Shown here piece by piece: positions 26,753 to 35,521 of a stretch of DNA of 64,000 bases. Origin of the DNA: CAVRTJ01 sp964507185 (GTDB lineage Bacteria; Acidobacteriota; UBA4820; DSQY01). The stretch is from NCBI GenBank assembly GCA_964507185.1, contig CAZDOY010000004.1, forward strand, positions 61,240 through 125,239. The letters run 5' to 3'. A model generated the notes under the pieces. That model did no database searches, had not been told where the DNA came from, and worked only from the letters and a program-made list of their open reading frames with translations. Within the stretch, counting starts at the first letter, position 1; each line of letters begins with the position of its first letter. The translations under genes were made by a program, and so were the position numbers.

Positions 26753-27982
26753 ATGAACGCGTTCGACAGGGCAGCCGATCTGATAGACCTCGATCCAGAC
26801 ATAAGGAAGATCCTGACCCGTCCCTTCAACGAGATCGCCGTGCATTTTCCGGTCAAGATGGATGACGACCGGGTGGAAATGTACACCGGCTACCGCGTTC
26901 AGCACAACGACGTTCTCGGGCCCTTCATGGGAGGGCTGCGATTCCATCCCGACGTCGACATCCGCAGCATGCAGACCCTCGCCCTGAAAAAAGCCCTGCA
27001 GTGCGCCTTCGTCAATCTCCCCTTCGGGGGCAGCATGGGCGGGGTCAAGCTCGACCCCCACACTCACACACTAACGGAACTCGAGCAAATCACACGGCGT
27101 TTCGTCTTTTCCCTTGGGAACAACATCGGCCCCGAATACGATGTCATCGCTCCCGACGTGAACACGAACGCCAAGATAATGGCCTGGATCCTCGACACCT
27201 TCATTTCGACGGTACCGCCCCACGAACGGCAGCGATCCATCCACGTCGTAACGGGAAAGCCCGTTGAGGCCGGCGGCAGCGAGGGCCGCGACAAAGCGAC
27301 GGGACAAGGTATCGTGTTCCTGCTTGAGAGATGGGCCCGGGACAGAGGTTTCGATCTGGACGGGGCCACGTATTTCATCCAGGGATTCGGCAACGTTGGC
27401 TCCTGGGTGTCGCGCCTGCTGCACAAACGGGGTACGAGACTCCTGGCCGTAGAGGAGATAACGGGGGCCATCGCGTCCCCCGACGGGTTCGATCCCGAGG
27501 CCCTCGCCAAGCACAAACGCCGCCATGGATACACAATAGGCTACCCGGACGCCAGACGAATGGACCACGACGAGTTTCTCCGGACGAAGGCCGACATCTT
27601 TATTGCCGCATCGCTCGAAAACCAGATCACGGCCGAGACGGCTCCCGTGCTGGACGTGAAGCTTGTCGTCGAGGGCGCCAACGGGCCGACCGACGACGAG
27701 GGCGAGGCGCACCTGCGTTCCAAGGACATAGATATCCTGCCCGATATCCTCTGCAACTCCGGAGGGGCCATCGTTAGTTATTACGAGTGGCTGCAGAACA
27801 AGAGAGGAGAATCCTGGGATCTGGAGCAGGTAGACTCGAGGCTGCACAAAAGACTGATGGACGCCTACGAGCGTATGCAGGAAGCGTCGGAACGTCTGCA
27901 GACGGACTGGCGAACGGCCGCTCACGTGCTTGCGATCACCGCTCTCGAACGGGTATACAAGGAAAGAGGCATTTTCCCGTAG
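26753..27982 (+). CDS. GDH-fold paralogue lacking active-site lysines (1)
   Basis: 409 residues from ATG 26753 (GGGAGGACAGGGA upstream). The fold is plainly that of Glu/Leu/Phe/Val dehydrogenases: YTGYRVQHNDVLGPFMGGLRFHP, NLPFGGSMGGVKLDP, VIAPDVNTNAKIM, ATGQGIVF, IQGFGNVGSW, VVEGANGPT, DILCNSGGAIVSYYEW. The three lysines that bind substrate and drive catalysis are replaced: Met59 for the PYKGG lysine, Gln83 for the second, and Met95 for the GGGKGG lysine. The catalytic Asp (Asp135), the nucleotide motif (211-216) and the substrate-side Ser are kept. It should therefore bind nucleotide but not perform the normal deamination. It is the first gene of a pair with the next paralogue 46 bases downstream. 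A regulatory subunit or new chemistry are both possible. Confidence 0.9.
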   Translation: MNAFDRAADLIDLDPDIRKILTRPFNEIAVHFPVKMDDDRVEMYTGYRVQHNDVLGPFMGGLRFHPDVDIRSMQTLALKKALQCAFVNLPFGGSMGGVKLDPHTHTLTELEQITRRFVFSLGNNIGPEYDVIAPDVNTNAKIMAWILDTFISTVPPHERQRSIHVVTGKPVEAGGSEGRDKATGQGIVFLLERWARDRGFDLDGATYFIQGFGNVGSWVSRLLHKRGTRLLAVEEITGAIASPDGFDPEALAKHKRRHGYTIGYPDARRMDHDEFLRTKADIFIAASLENQITAETAPVLDVKLVVEGANGPTDDEGEAHLRSKDIDILPDILCNSGGAIVSYYEWLQNKRGESWDLEQVDSRLHKRLMDAYERMQEASERLQTDWRTAAHVLAITALERVYKERGIFP

Positions 27983-28028
27983 AAACTCGACGACCCGCAT
28001 CGCCACAACGGGAGACCCAGAGGCTGCC

Positions 28029-29279
28029 ATGAACTGTTACAAAATGGGCCTGAAAGGACTAAATCAGGCCGCTGATCTCGCCGATCTCGATCCCGACGTT
28101 CAGCGGATCCTCACCGAGACCGCCAACGAAATCGTGGTCAATTTTCCCGTCAAGATGGACGACGGCCGGATCGAGGTCTTCACCGGGTACCGGGTCCAGC
28201 ACAACAATGCCCTGGGGCCCTTTTTAGGCGGAATCCGCATCCACGCCGACGTGGACCTCGATGACGTAAGGGCCATGGCCATGCAGATGACCTGGCGTTG
28301 CGCCATGCTGGATTGCGCCTTTGGCGGCTCCATGGGCGGCATCCAGATCGACCCGCGCGCCTACAGTCCCGCCGAGCTGGAAAGGATCACGCGTCGTTTC
28401 ACCTATTCCCTCGGCAGCAACATCGGCCCGGAGTACGACATCGCCTCGCCCGAACTCAACGCCTCGCCCCAGGTCATGGCATGGATGCTGGATACCTACC
28501 TCTCCACCGTGTCCCCCCAGGAAAGGAACCGCTCCGCCCACGTCGTGGTGGGCAAGCCCCCCGCGCTCGGCGGCCTGCCAAGAAGGGACAGGGTCGTTGG
28601 GTTGGGGATAGCCGCCATGATCAAGACCTGCCTGGAGGAGGAATCATCCGGCCTCGAGGGTTCGACATTCGTCGTTCAGGGGTTCCGAGGGCCGGCCGTT
28701 TGGGCCTCCCGCTTTCTTTCGGAGGCCGGCGCCAGGCTCATCGGGGCCCAGAATGGTTCGGGCGCGATTCTCGAACCGGCCGGAATGAATCCCCAGGATC
28801 TGGCGGATCACATAAACCGCACAGGGAGCCTTCTCGGATTCGGCGGAGCCGAAGAGGCCGACAGCAGGTCCATCCTGTCCGCGGACGCCGACATCTTGAT
28901 CCCGGCGGGCGTGGAATACCGCGTACTTGGCGATACGGCCTCCCTGATCCGCGCAAAGCTCGTGGCCGAAGGCGCCAACTGCCCGGCCGACCCCGAAGCG
29001 GAGGAAGTGCTTGCCGCCAAGGGCATAGAACTCCTCCCCGACATCCTCTGCAACGTCGGTACTGTGATCATCAACGATCTCGAGTGGCGCCGGAACCGCC
29101 GGAGTGAACAGATCGTCCCGGAAGAACTGGAAGGCGACCTGACCAAGGTCCTGAGAAGTGCCTACAAGAGGGTCCGCGGAGCCGCAAACGAATACGGCGC
29201 GGACCTCAGGACCGCCGCCCTTATTCTGGCCATCAAGCGCCTCGAACACGTCTACCTCAAACGCGGCATCTTTCCGTAG
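28029..29279 (+). CDS. GDH-fold paralogue lacking active-site lysines and nucleotide motif (2)
   Basis: 416 residues from ATG 28029 (AGAGG six bases upstream); longer frame upstream is inside the previous gene and has no support. It is clearly related to its neighbour (VNFPVKMDDGRIEVFTGYRV, GGSMGGIQIDP, SNIGPEYDI, LERVYLKRGIFP-like end) but has diverged further. The key lysines are Leu66, Arg90 and Met102, the catalytic Asp is Glu142 (SPELNAS), the substrate Ser is Asn (VIINDLEW), and the GxGxxG motif is GFRGPA (218-223). Every catalytic element is thus lost while the frame is intact and codon use normal, arguing for a selected non-enzymatic role rather than decay. It likely assembles with the preceding paralogue or with a canonical GDH in this region (inference). 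Confidence 0.9.
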   Translation: MNCYKMGLKGLNQAADLADLDPDVQRILTETANEIVVNFPVKMDDGRIEVFTGYRVQHNNALGPFLGGIRIHADVDLDDVRAMAMQMTWRCAMLDCAFGGSMGGIQIDPRAYSPAELERITRRFTYSLGSNIGPEYDIASPELNASPQVMAWMLDTYLSTVSPQERNRSAHVVVGKPPALGGLPRRDRVVGLGIAAMIKTCLEEESSGLEGSTFVVQGFRGPAVWASRFLSEAGARLIGAQNGSGAILEPAGMNPQDLADHINRTGSLLGFGGAEEADSRSILSADADILIPAGVEYRVLGDTASLIRAKLVAEGANCPADPEAEEVLAAKGIELLPDILCNVGTVIINDLEWRRNRRSEQIVPEELEGDLTKVLRSAYKRVRGAANEYGADLRTAALILAIKRLEHVYLKRGIFP

Positions 29280-29371
29280 TTATCAAGCGGTCGAGTAAAC
29301 AGCGAGCAGGCCCCGTTCGGCAACCTTTCGCTCACTCGATCACTCGATTGCCGGATCCCCTGGTCGCCTGG

Positions 29372-30637
29372 TCACTCGACCACGGGACCACTTCCCGCCT
29401 CGTCCTTGACCGACCACAGGAAGAAGAACCCCAGCAGAAAGAGCGGCACCATGGCAAGAGCGCCCAGGCGCATCTGTCCGGTCAGGCTGGTCACGGCCCC
29501 GAAAAGGACCGGCCCGACCAGCGCTGCGAACTTGCCGGCCAGGCTGTAGAAACCGAAGAACTCGCCCTCCATCTCGTCCGGCGCCAGCTTGGCGAGGTAA
29601 CCCCGGGCGATGGCCTGGGTGGCCCCCAGGAGTATGCCGGCAACGCAGGCCCCTGCTATGAACTGATGGTAGGTCTGCACGACCGAGAGCCCGACGCAGA
29701 GCAGTACCCATGTGCCGACCAGGACAAGGAGGACCCTGCGCGAGCCAAGGCGGTCCGCGACCCATCCCAGGCCGTAGGCGCCTATCGCTGCGACGATCTG
29801 CAGATAGATGAAAAGCAGGAAGATGTCCTTGAAATCGAGGTTGAGAACCGTCTTGGCGTAGGCTCCGGCGAAAAGGATCACGGTATTCAGGCCGTCGTTG
29901 AAGAAGAAGGCCGCGACGAGATAACGGAACATGTTTCCGTACCGCCTGGCGGCCTTGAGCGTGTTCCAGACGCTCCTGTAGGCATGTCCGAGACCGATGG
30001 TCCCCCTTCGCGGAGTCCCCCGTTCCTTCAGAAGGAATATGGGCATGGAGAAGGCGAGAAAGAAGCCGGCCACCAGCAGGAACGAGAGCCGCACGTTGGC
30101 GATGTTCTCTATGCCGATCCCGCCTTCGTAGAGGGGCATGGCGAGCACCATGGCGAGAAGCCCGCCCACGTATCCGGTCCCCCAGCCTATGCCCGAAACC
30201 GTCTCCATTTTGCCCGGCGGAGCGACTTCCTGCAGAAGGGCGTTATAGAAGACGTTCGCGCAGGCGAATCCAACGTTCGCCAGACCGAAGAAGACAAAGG
30301 TCTTCCACAGGGCGCCAGGACCGAGAAAGTAGCACAGCGCCGTCCCGCTTATGGTGATGAGCGCGAATGCGATGAGAAAGGGCTTTCTCCGTCCGAACTG
30401 GTCGCTGAGCGCTCCCAGGCCCGGGGATAGAACGGCCGCGATGACCTCAGATATCCCATAGAGAAGCCCCCAGAGAAAGGGACCCGAGGCGGATGGGGCG
30501 ACGATGCCCAGGAAGAACAGCGGAAAGCCGATGGTCGTCATGATGACCGAGTACGGGGAGTTTGCAAAATCGTACAGAGACCACGCCGCTACCCGGCCCC
30601 AGGATCCGCTCCGCCTGACCTTTGGGCTGTCGGACAT
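29372..30637 (-). CDS. MFS transporter, UMF1/Atg22-like
   Basis: 421 residues from ATG 30637, with GGGGAGGTGAGG as ribosome site. About twelve hydrophobic helices. The N-terminal signature WSLYDFANSPYSVIMTTIGFP is typical of the UMF1 (unknown major facilitator 1) group, and GALSDQFGRRKP is the MFS loop 2-3 motif. C-terminal half begins with GLNTVILFAGAYAK. Substrate unknown; relatives include the vacuolar amino-acid effluxer Atg22, which makes amino-acid export a reasonable guess given the neighbouring GDH genes, but nothing in the sequence proves it. It is convergent with the GDH-like pair and divergent from nrdJ. Confidence 0.88.
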   Translation of the reverse strand: MSDSPKVRRSGSWGRVAAWSLYDFANSPYSVIMTTIGFPLFFLGIVAPSASGPFLWGLLYGISEVIAAVLSPGLGALSDQFGRRKPFLIAFALITISGTALCYFLGPGALWKTFVFFGLANVGFACANVFYNALLQEVAPPGKMETVSGIGWGTGYVGGLLAMVLAMPLYEGGIGIENIANVRLSFLLVAGFFLAFSMPIFLLKERGTPRRGTIGLGHAYRSVWNTLKAARRYGNMFRYLVAAFFFNDGLNTVILFAGAYAKTVLNLDFKDIFLLFIYLQIVAAIGAYGLGWVADRLGSRRVLLVLVGTWVLLCVGLSVVQTYHQFIAGACVAGILLGATQAIARGYLAKLAPDEMEGEFFGFYSLAGKFAALVGPVLFGAVTSLTGQMRLGALAMVPLFLLGFFFLWSVKDEAGSGPVVE

Positions 30638-30815
30638 CCTCACCTCCCCGCGGAATGTCGCGTTTGTTCTTCGTCCCCGCGTGCCTTCGAAAAAGAAAAC
30701 CCTATCGCCAAACAGGCGGGCGCACAAGACCTTGACTCGCGACTCAGACCTGATAAGCTGATTTGCTGGCAAGAAAGGACCGCTTTATAGCACGGTTTCG
30801 CCCCTCCCGCAATCC

Positions 30816-30844
30816 TTGACTTCCACAACATCTTGCGCTATATT
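30816..30844 (+). promoter_or_regulatory. nrdJ: sigma70-type promoter of nrdJ
   Basis: TTGACT (30816-30821), 17 bases, TATATT (30839-30844). Initiation would fall near 30851. Matches 5/6 and 5/6 to consensus. Confidence 0.8.
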
Positions 30845-30850
30845 AATCTC

Positions 30851-30945
30851 GCAATGGCAAATATTGGGGTTCAAGGCAGTGAGCAACCCCTTGGAGATGA
30901 GACCTTTAGGGGTGCCCCCCCTACGCGTGACGAGGAGGAATGCTG
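30851..30945 (+). promoter_or_regulatory. nrdJ: Structured 5' leader of nrdJ
   Basis: Between the predicted start point and the ATG lie about 95 nucleotides with two clear inverted repeats. One is GGGGTT...AACCCC around 30867-30892, enclosing CAAGGCAGTGAGC. The other is AGGGG-TGCCC-CCCCT around 30908-30922, just before the GAGGAGGA ribosome site. An alternative pairing CAAGG/CCTTG overlaps the first stem, so a switch between two folds is conceivable. No B12-box or other named riboswitch core was seen. Confidence 0.4.
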
Positions 30946-33900
30946 ATGGATGGCAACAAGTCCGGCGGCCCGAAAAGCGGTTCCATTGGCCATGACAACA
31001 AGAAGAAGAGCACTCCGCCAGAAGGAACTGCTCCTCAGGCGCCGAAACAGGCTTCCGGGGAGGGCACGCCCGTCCCGTCGGATCTCGGCCTGTCGGACGA
31101 GTCTCTCATGCCCTTCAAGATGACCCGCCGGTTCACCCGGCCCGGTGCCGATCCACTCCAGGAGATCCGCTACGCGAAGCGCTCCAGCAAAATAGTGAAC
31201 GTTGACGGCTCGGTTGTCTTTTCCATGGAAAATGCCGAGGTGCCGGAAGACTGGTCCCAGCTTGCCAGCGATATTCTCATCAGCAAGTATTTCCGGAAGG
31301 CCGGGGTCCCGGGAACGGACCATGAAACGTCCGTCAGGCAAGTCATCCGGCGGATCGTTCACACCCTCAGAGTGGAGGGCGAGAAGTTCGGAGACTATTT
31401 TGCCGACGAAGAGGAAGCCGACTGCTTTGAAAGCGAACTTTCGCACCTTCTCGTGACCCAGAAAGGAGCCTTCAACTCCCCCGTCTGGTTCAACCTCGGA
31501 CTGTGGCACGAATACGGTATCGAGGGATCAGGCGGTGCGTACCACTGGAACGCCCCGACGGACAAGATCGAGGAAACCGCCAACGCCTACCAGCACCCCC
31601 AGTGCTCGGCGTGTTTCATACAGAGCGTGGACGACGACTTGATGAGCATCTTTCAGCTCGTGAAGAACGAGGCCCGGCTCTTCAAATACGGCTCCGGAAC
31701 GGGCTCCAACTTCTCCAAAATCAGGTCCAAGGAGGAGAAACTCTCCGGCGGCGGCACCTCCTCCGGCCTCATGTCGTTTCTGGAGGTTCTCGACCGCGCC
31801 GCGGGCGCCACGAAGTCCGGCGGCACGACCCGGCGCGCGGCTAAAATGGTCGTTTTGGATATCGACCACCCGGAAGTGGAAGACTTCATCAACTGGAAGC
31901 GCCGCGAAGAGAACAAGGCCCGCAAGCTCGCAAAATTCGGAGTGGACCTGGACGAGGCCGTTCACACCGTCTCGGGACAGAATGCAAACAACTCGGTCCG
32001 CGTGACCGACGAGTTCATGGACGCCTACGAGAACGACGGCGAATGGACCACGCATTTCAGGACGATCGGCCAACCGGCCCACACCCTGAAGGCCAGGCAC
32101 CTGATGCGGCAGATCGCCGAAGCGGCCTGGGAGTGCGGAGATCCCGGCCTGCAGTTCGACACGACCATCAACCGCTGGCACACCTGTAAGGCCACGGATC
32201 GGATCTATGCCAGCAACCCATGTTCCGAATACATGTTTCTCAACGACTCCGCCTGCAATCTCGCCAGCCTGAACCTCATGAAGTTCCTGGACAAGGACGG
32301 GAACTTCGACGTGGAATCTTTCAAACACGCAGTCGGTATTTTTATCACCGCCCAGGAGATCCTCGTGGACCTTTCGTCCTATCCCACCGAGGAGATTGCG
32401 GCCAATAGCCACGATTACCGCCCACTTGGGCTCGGATACGCCAACCTCGGGACCATGCTGATGGTCAAGGGCATCCCCTACGACAGCACCAAGGCCCTCG
32501 CCTGGTGCGGCGCGCTCACCAGCCTCATGACCGGCCAGGCCTTCGCGGTCTCGGCGCTCATCGCGCAGAGGAAGGGGCCTTTCCCCGGCTATGCGAAGAA
32601 CCGGGAGCCGATGCTCGAAGTCATCAAAATGCACCGCGACGCCAGCCTCCGGCTCGAGACGGACTACCTGCCCCAGAATCTCGCGCTGGCGAGCCGGCAG
32701 GTGTGGGATGACGCCCTGGTCTTCGGACGGCAGTACGGCTTCCGCAACGCGCAGGCCACCGTCATTGCCCCGACGGGCACAATTGGTCTGCTGATGGATT
32801 GCGACACTACGGGCATCGAGCCCGACTTCTCCCTCGTCAAGTTCAAGAAACTCGCGGGCGGCGGCTATTTCAAGATCGTCAACCAGTCCGTAGAGCACGC
32901 CCTCACGACCCTGGGGTACGCCCCCGCCCAGATCCAGGAAATCATCGAACACATCGTCGGGACCGGTCGGCTCGTCGGTACGCCCCACGTCAATCCCGAG
33001 GCGCTCAAGACCAAAGGTTTCACGGACGAGGACGTCACCGCCGTGGAAGACCAGCTCAAGCGCGTCATGGACCTGCCGCAGGCCTTCTCCGCCTATGTGC
33101 TGGGCGACGAGACCCTCAACCGCCTCGGCATCCCGGCGGACAACGCCCGCAAACCCGGCTTCAACCTGCTGTCCGCCATCGGTTTCTCGCAGCCCCAGAT
33201 TGAAGAGGCATCAGCCGTCGCGTGCGGCCACATGACCATCGAGGGAGCCCCCCACATAAAGAAGGAACACCTCCCGGTCTTCGACTGCGCGAACCGGTGC
33301 GGCAAGCTCGGTCAGCGCTTCATCGCACCCCTCGGCCACGTCAAGATGATGGCGGCCGCCCAGCCCTTCATCTCCGGCGCCATAAGCAAAACGGTCAACC
33401 TTCCAAAGTCCATAACACCGGAAGAGATCGAGCGCATCTATGTCGAATCCTGGAAGCGTGGCCTCAAGGCCCTGGCCGTTTATCGCGACGGCTCCAAGGT
33501 CGACCAGCCCCTGTCGGACGCATCCACCCAGAAGGCCGAAGCAGGTGCGGAGCCCGGCCGGGTGCCCGACATCTGGAGAACGCCTCTCCAGCGAAAGCGT
33601 CTGCCCAAGAAGCGCGGCGGCTTCACCCAGGAAGCACGGGTGGGCGGCCAGAAGGTCTACCTGAGAACGGGCGAATACGGAGACGGCGAGTTGGGCGAGA
33701 TCTTCATCGACATGCACAAGGAAGGCGCCGCCTTCCGCTCCCTCACCAACTGCTTCGCCATCGCGGTGTCGCTCGGCCTGCAGTACGGCGTGCCCCTCGA
33801 GGAATACGTGGACTGCTTCACCTTCACCCGTTTCGAACCCCAGGGGCCTGTTACCGATCACCCCAACATCAAGTACGCGACGTCAGTGATCGACTTCATC

Positions 33901-34221
33901 TTCCGCGTGCTCGGCATGGAATATCTGGGCAGGACGGATTTCGTGCAGGTCAAGCCCGAGGAAAGCGGAAAGGCCGAGGCGGAAAAGACCCTTATTTCGC
34001 CCACGGCAAGCGCCAGGGAGGTCGAGCAGGCCGAGAGGACCCTTTCCGAACCCTCATCGCCCGTTCCCGTCTACAAGGCCATGAGCGGCAGTCCGCTCTC
34101 TTCACACCTGTCGAACATGATGGGCGACGCGCCGTTCTGCAACATCTGCGGGCACATCACCGTCCGCAACGGCAGTTGCTATAAGTGCCTGAACTGCGGA
34201 AACAGCCTGGGCTGTTCCTGA
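30946..34221 (+). CDS. nrdJ: Vitamin B12-dependent (class II) ribonucleotide reductase
   Basis: 1091 residues. ATG 30946 is preferred over ATG 30940 because GGAGG is seven bases from the former and one from the latter. It reduces ribonucleotides to deoxyribonucleotides with adenosylcobalamin. A charged disordered N-terminus (about 45 residues) precedes the ATP-cone-free body. Motifs include GAFNSPVWFNLG, QCSACFIQS (disulphide Cys), GSGTGSNFSKIR, NPCSEYMFLNDSACNLASLN with the radical Cys, and PTGTIGLLMDCDTTGIEPD. A late insertion (about 870-960) carries the TSCPD-like region GGQKVYLRTGEYGDGELGE. The C-terminus ends in a Cys-rich redox tail (CNICG, CYKCLNCGNSLGCS). It is monocistronic, with its own promoter and a very strong terminator. 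Confidence 0.97.
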   Translation: MDGNKSGGPKSGSIGHDNKKKSTPPEGTAPQAPKQASGEGTPVPSDLGLSDESLMPFKMTRRFTRPGADPLQEIRYAKRSSKIVNVDGSVVFSMENAEVPEDWSQLASDILISKYFRKAGVPGTDHETSVRQVIRRIVHTLRVEGEKFGDYFADEEEADCFESELSHLLVTQKGAFNSPVWFNLGLWHEYGIEGSGGAYHWNAPTDKIEETANAYQHPQCSACFIQSVDDDLMSIFQLVKNEARLFKYGSGTGSNFSKIRSKEEKLSGGGTSSGLMSFLEVLDRAAGATKSGGTTRRAAKMVVLDIDHPEVEDFINWKRREENKARKLAKFGVDLDEAVHTVSGQNANNSVRVTDEFMDAYENDGEWTTHFRTIGQPAHTLKARHLMRQIAEAAWECGDPGLQFDTTINRWHTCKATDRIYASNPCSEYMFLNDSACNLASLNLMKFLDKDGNFDVESFKHAVGIFITAQEILVDLSSYPTEEIAANSHDYRPLGLGYANLGTMLMVKGIPYDSTKALAWCGALTSLMTGQAFAVSALIAQRKGPFPGYAKNREPMLEVIKMHRDASLRLETDYLPQNLALASRQVWDDALVFGRQYGFRNAQATVIAPTGTIGLLMDCDTTGIEPDFSLVKFKKLAGGGYFKIVNQSVEHALTTLGYAPAQIQEIIEHIVGTGRLVGTPHVNPEALKTKGFTDEDVTAVEDQLKRVMDLPQAFSAYVLGDETLNRLGIPADNARKPGFNLLSAIGFSQPQIEEASAVACGHMTIEGAPHIKKEHLPVFDCANRCGKLGQRFIAPLGHVKMMAAAQPFISGAISKTVNLPKSITPEEIERIYVESWKRGLKALAVYRDGSKVDQPLSDASTQKAEAGAEPGRVPDIWRTPLQRKRLPKKRGGFTQEARVGGQKVYLRTGEYGDGELGEIFIDMHKEGAAFRSLTNCFAIAVSLGLQYGVPLEEYVDCFTFTRFEPQGPVTDHPNIKYATSVIDFIFRVLGMEYLGRTDFVQVKPEESGKAEAEKTLISPTASAREVEQAERTLSEPSSPVPVYKAMSGSPLSSHLSNMMGDAPFCNICGHITVRNGSCYKCLNCGNSLGCS

Positions 34222-34251
34222 CGGGCCCGTCTCGTCGTTGACCGCACCTGA

Positions 34252-34281
34252 GGGGCGGGAGGGCAACCTCCCGCCCCTTTG
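34252..34281 (+). terminator. nrdJ: Strong rho-independent terminator after nrdJ
   Basis: Perfect 11-bp stem GGGGCGGGAGG / CCTCCCGCCCC closed by a GCAA tetraloop, followed by TTT. It starts 31 bases after the stop. Confidence 0.9.
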
Positions 34282-34426
34282 CTCGAAGGAAGCGGGCATA
34301 CCCCTATTGCCGATCTCTTGATTGCGTTCATTCTCTGTAGCACAATGACCAGCTTCCGCCGACGCCCGGCAGGGCGGTGAAGGACCGACGATACCGACAC
34401 GACTCGCGGGGAAAGGATGAAATCGC

Positions 34427-35320
34427 ATGAGGGCGTGCAAGCGGGCGGTCGACTGGAGGGTGCACGTTGCGCTCATCTTCGTACAACTCGCTTTCGGCTC
34501 CTTTACCGTCTTCGGCAAATACGTCCTCGGCTACTTCGAACCGCTGGCCGTTGCGGCCATCCGCGCCCTCGGCGCCGCCCCGGTGCTCTTCCTGATCGGA
34601 TGGCGCATCACGCCCAGGCTTCCATCGCGCGGAGACCTTTTCAGACTCGCCCTTCTCGGCCTTCTGGGCGCCTGCTTCAACCAGTTGCTCTACATAACCG
34701 GCCTCAACTACACGACGGCGACCAGTGCCGCCATTCTGATGCCCTCCATCCCCGTATTCGCCGCCATGCTGGCAGGCCTGCTCGGCATCGAGCGCATGGC
34801 GTGGAAGAAATGGGTTGGTGTCGTTTTTGCCGTCACCGGTGCTCTGATCATGCTCGGAATGGCGGGATTGGGACTTTCAAGGACGGCGCTCATGGGCAAC
34901 GCGCTCGTTCTCCTGAACTGTGCCAGTTTCGCCCTCTACCTCGTCCTGCAGCGACCCCTCCTGGAGCGGCTTCACCCCATGACCGTTCTGGGCTGGGCGT
35001 TCCTCTTCGGCGGCCTGGCCGTACTGGCCGCCGGTCTTCCCTCGTTGCTGTCGACCCGTTTCGCATCCATACCCGCGGGCGCCTGGTGGGGCGTAGCCTA
35101 CATCGTGCTGATTCCGACCATCGTGAACTATTCGATCAACATCTGGGCCGTCCGCCGTTCATCTCCGACCCTCGTGGCGGCATACACGACGCTCCAACCC
35201 GTATCCGCCAGCGCGCTAGCCGTTCTCTTCCTCCAGGAAACGGTTGGGTTGAGGGAGGTTCTGGGCTTCGTTCTAATCGTCGCCGGACTCGTGCGGGTCA
35301 GCACCGCCAGGGAGCGGTGA
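34427..35320 (+). CDS. EamA-family (DMT) transporter
   Basis: 297 residues from ATG 34427. Ten predicted helices in two EamA repeats. Features include GSFTVFGKYVLGYFEPLAVAA at the start, NQLLYITGLNYTTATSAAILM in the first repeat and PTIVNYSINIWAVRRSSP, then QETVGLREVLGFVLIVAGL at the end. The family exports or imports small metabolites such as amino acids, nucleotide-like compounds or sugars; the substrate cannot be told from sequence. It lies after the nrdJ terminator, and the 200 bases to the convergent hexapeptide-repeat gene contain nothing I can name. It is only distantly similar to the second EamA gene at 36314. Confidence 0.88.
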   Translation: MRACKRAVDWRVHVALIFVQLAFGSFTVFGKYVLGYFEPLAVAAIRALGAAPVLFLIGWRITPRLPSRGDLFRLALLGLLGACFNQLLYITGLNYTTATSAAILMPSIPVFAAMLAGLLGIERMAWKKWVGVVFAVTGALIMLGMAGLGLSRTALMGNALVLLNCASFALYLVLQRPLLERLHPMTVLGWAFLFGGLAVLAAGLPSLLSTRFASIPAGAWWGVAYIVLIPTIVNYSINIWAVRRSSPTLVAAYTTLQPVSASALAVLFLQETVGLREVLGFVLIVAGLVRVSTARER

Positions 35321-35521
35321 CCGGGCTGCAGACACCGGGCGGCGGACCGCCGGCGGAGTGGAAAGGTACCGCTCACCAGACCGGGTGGCCAAGCCGTATG
35401 AGCTTCTCCGAAAGCATTTCTTCTCCGGCCTTCAGGCTCTCGCCTTCAGCCTTCCGCGGAGGATTCTTTCCTGTTTCCCTTTCGTGATCCCGAAATACGA
35501 AAACCCGACCCAACTCCGGCC

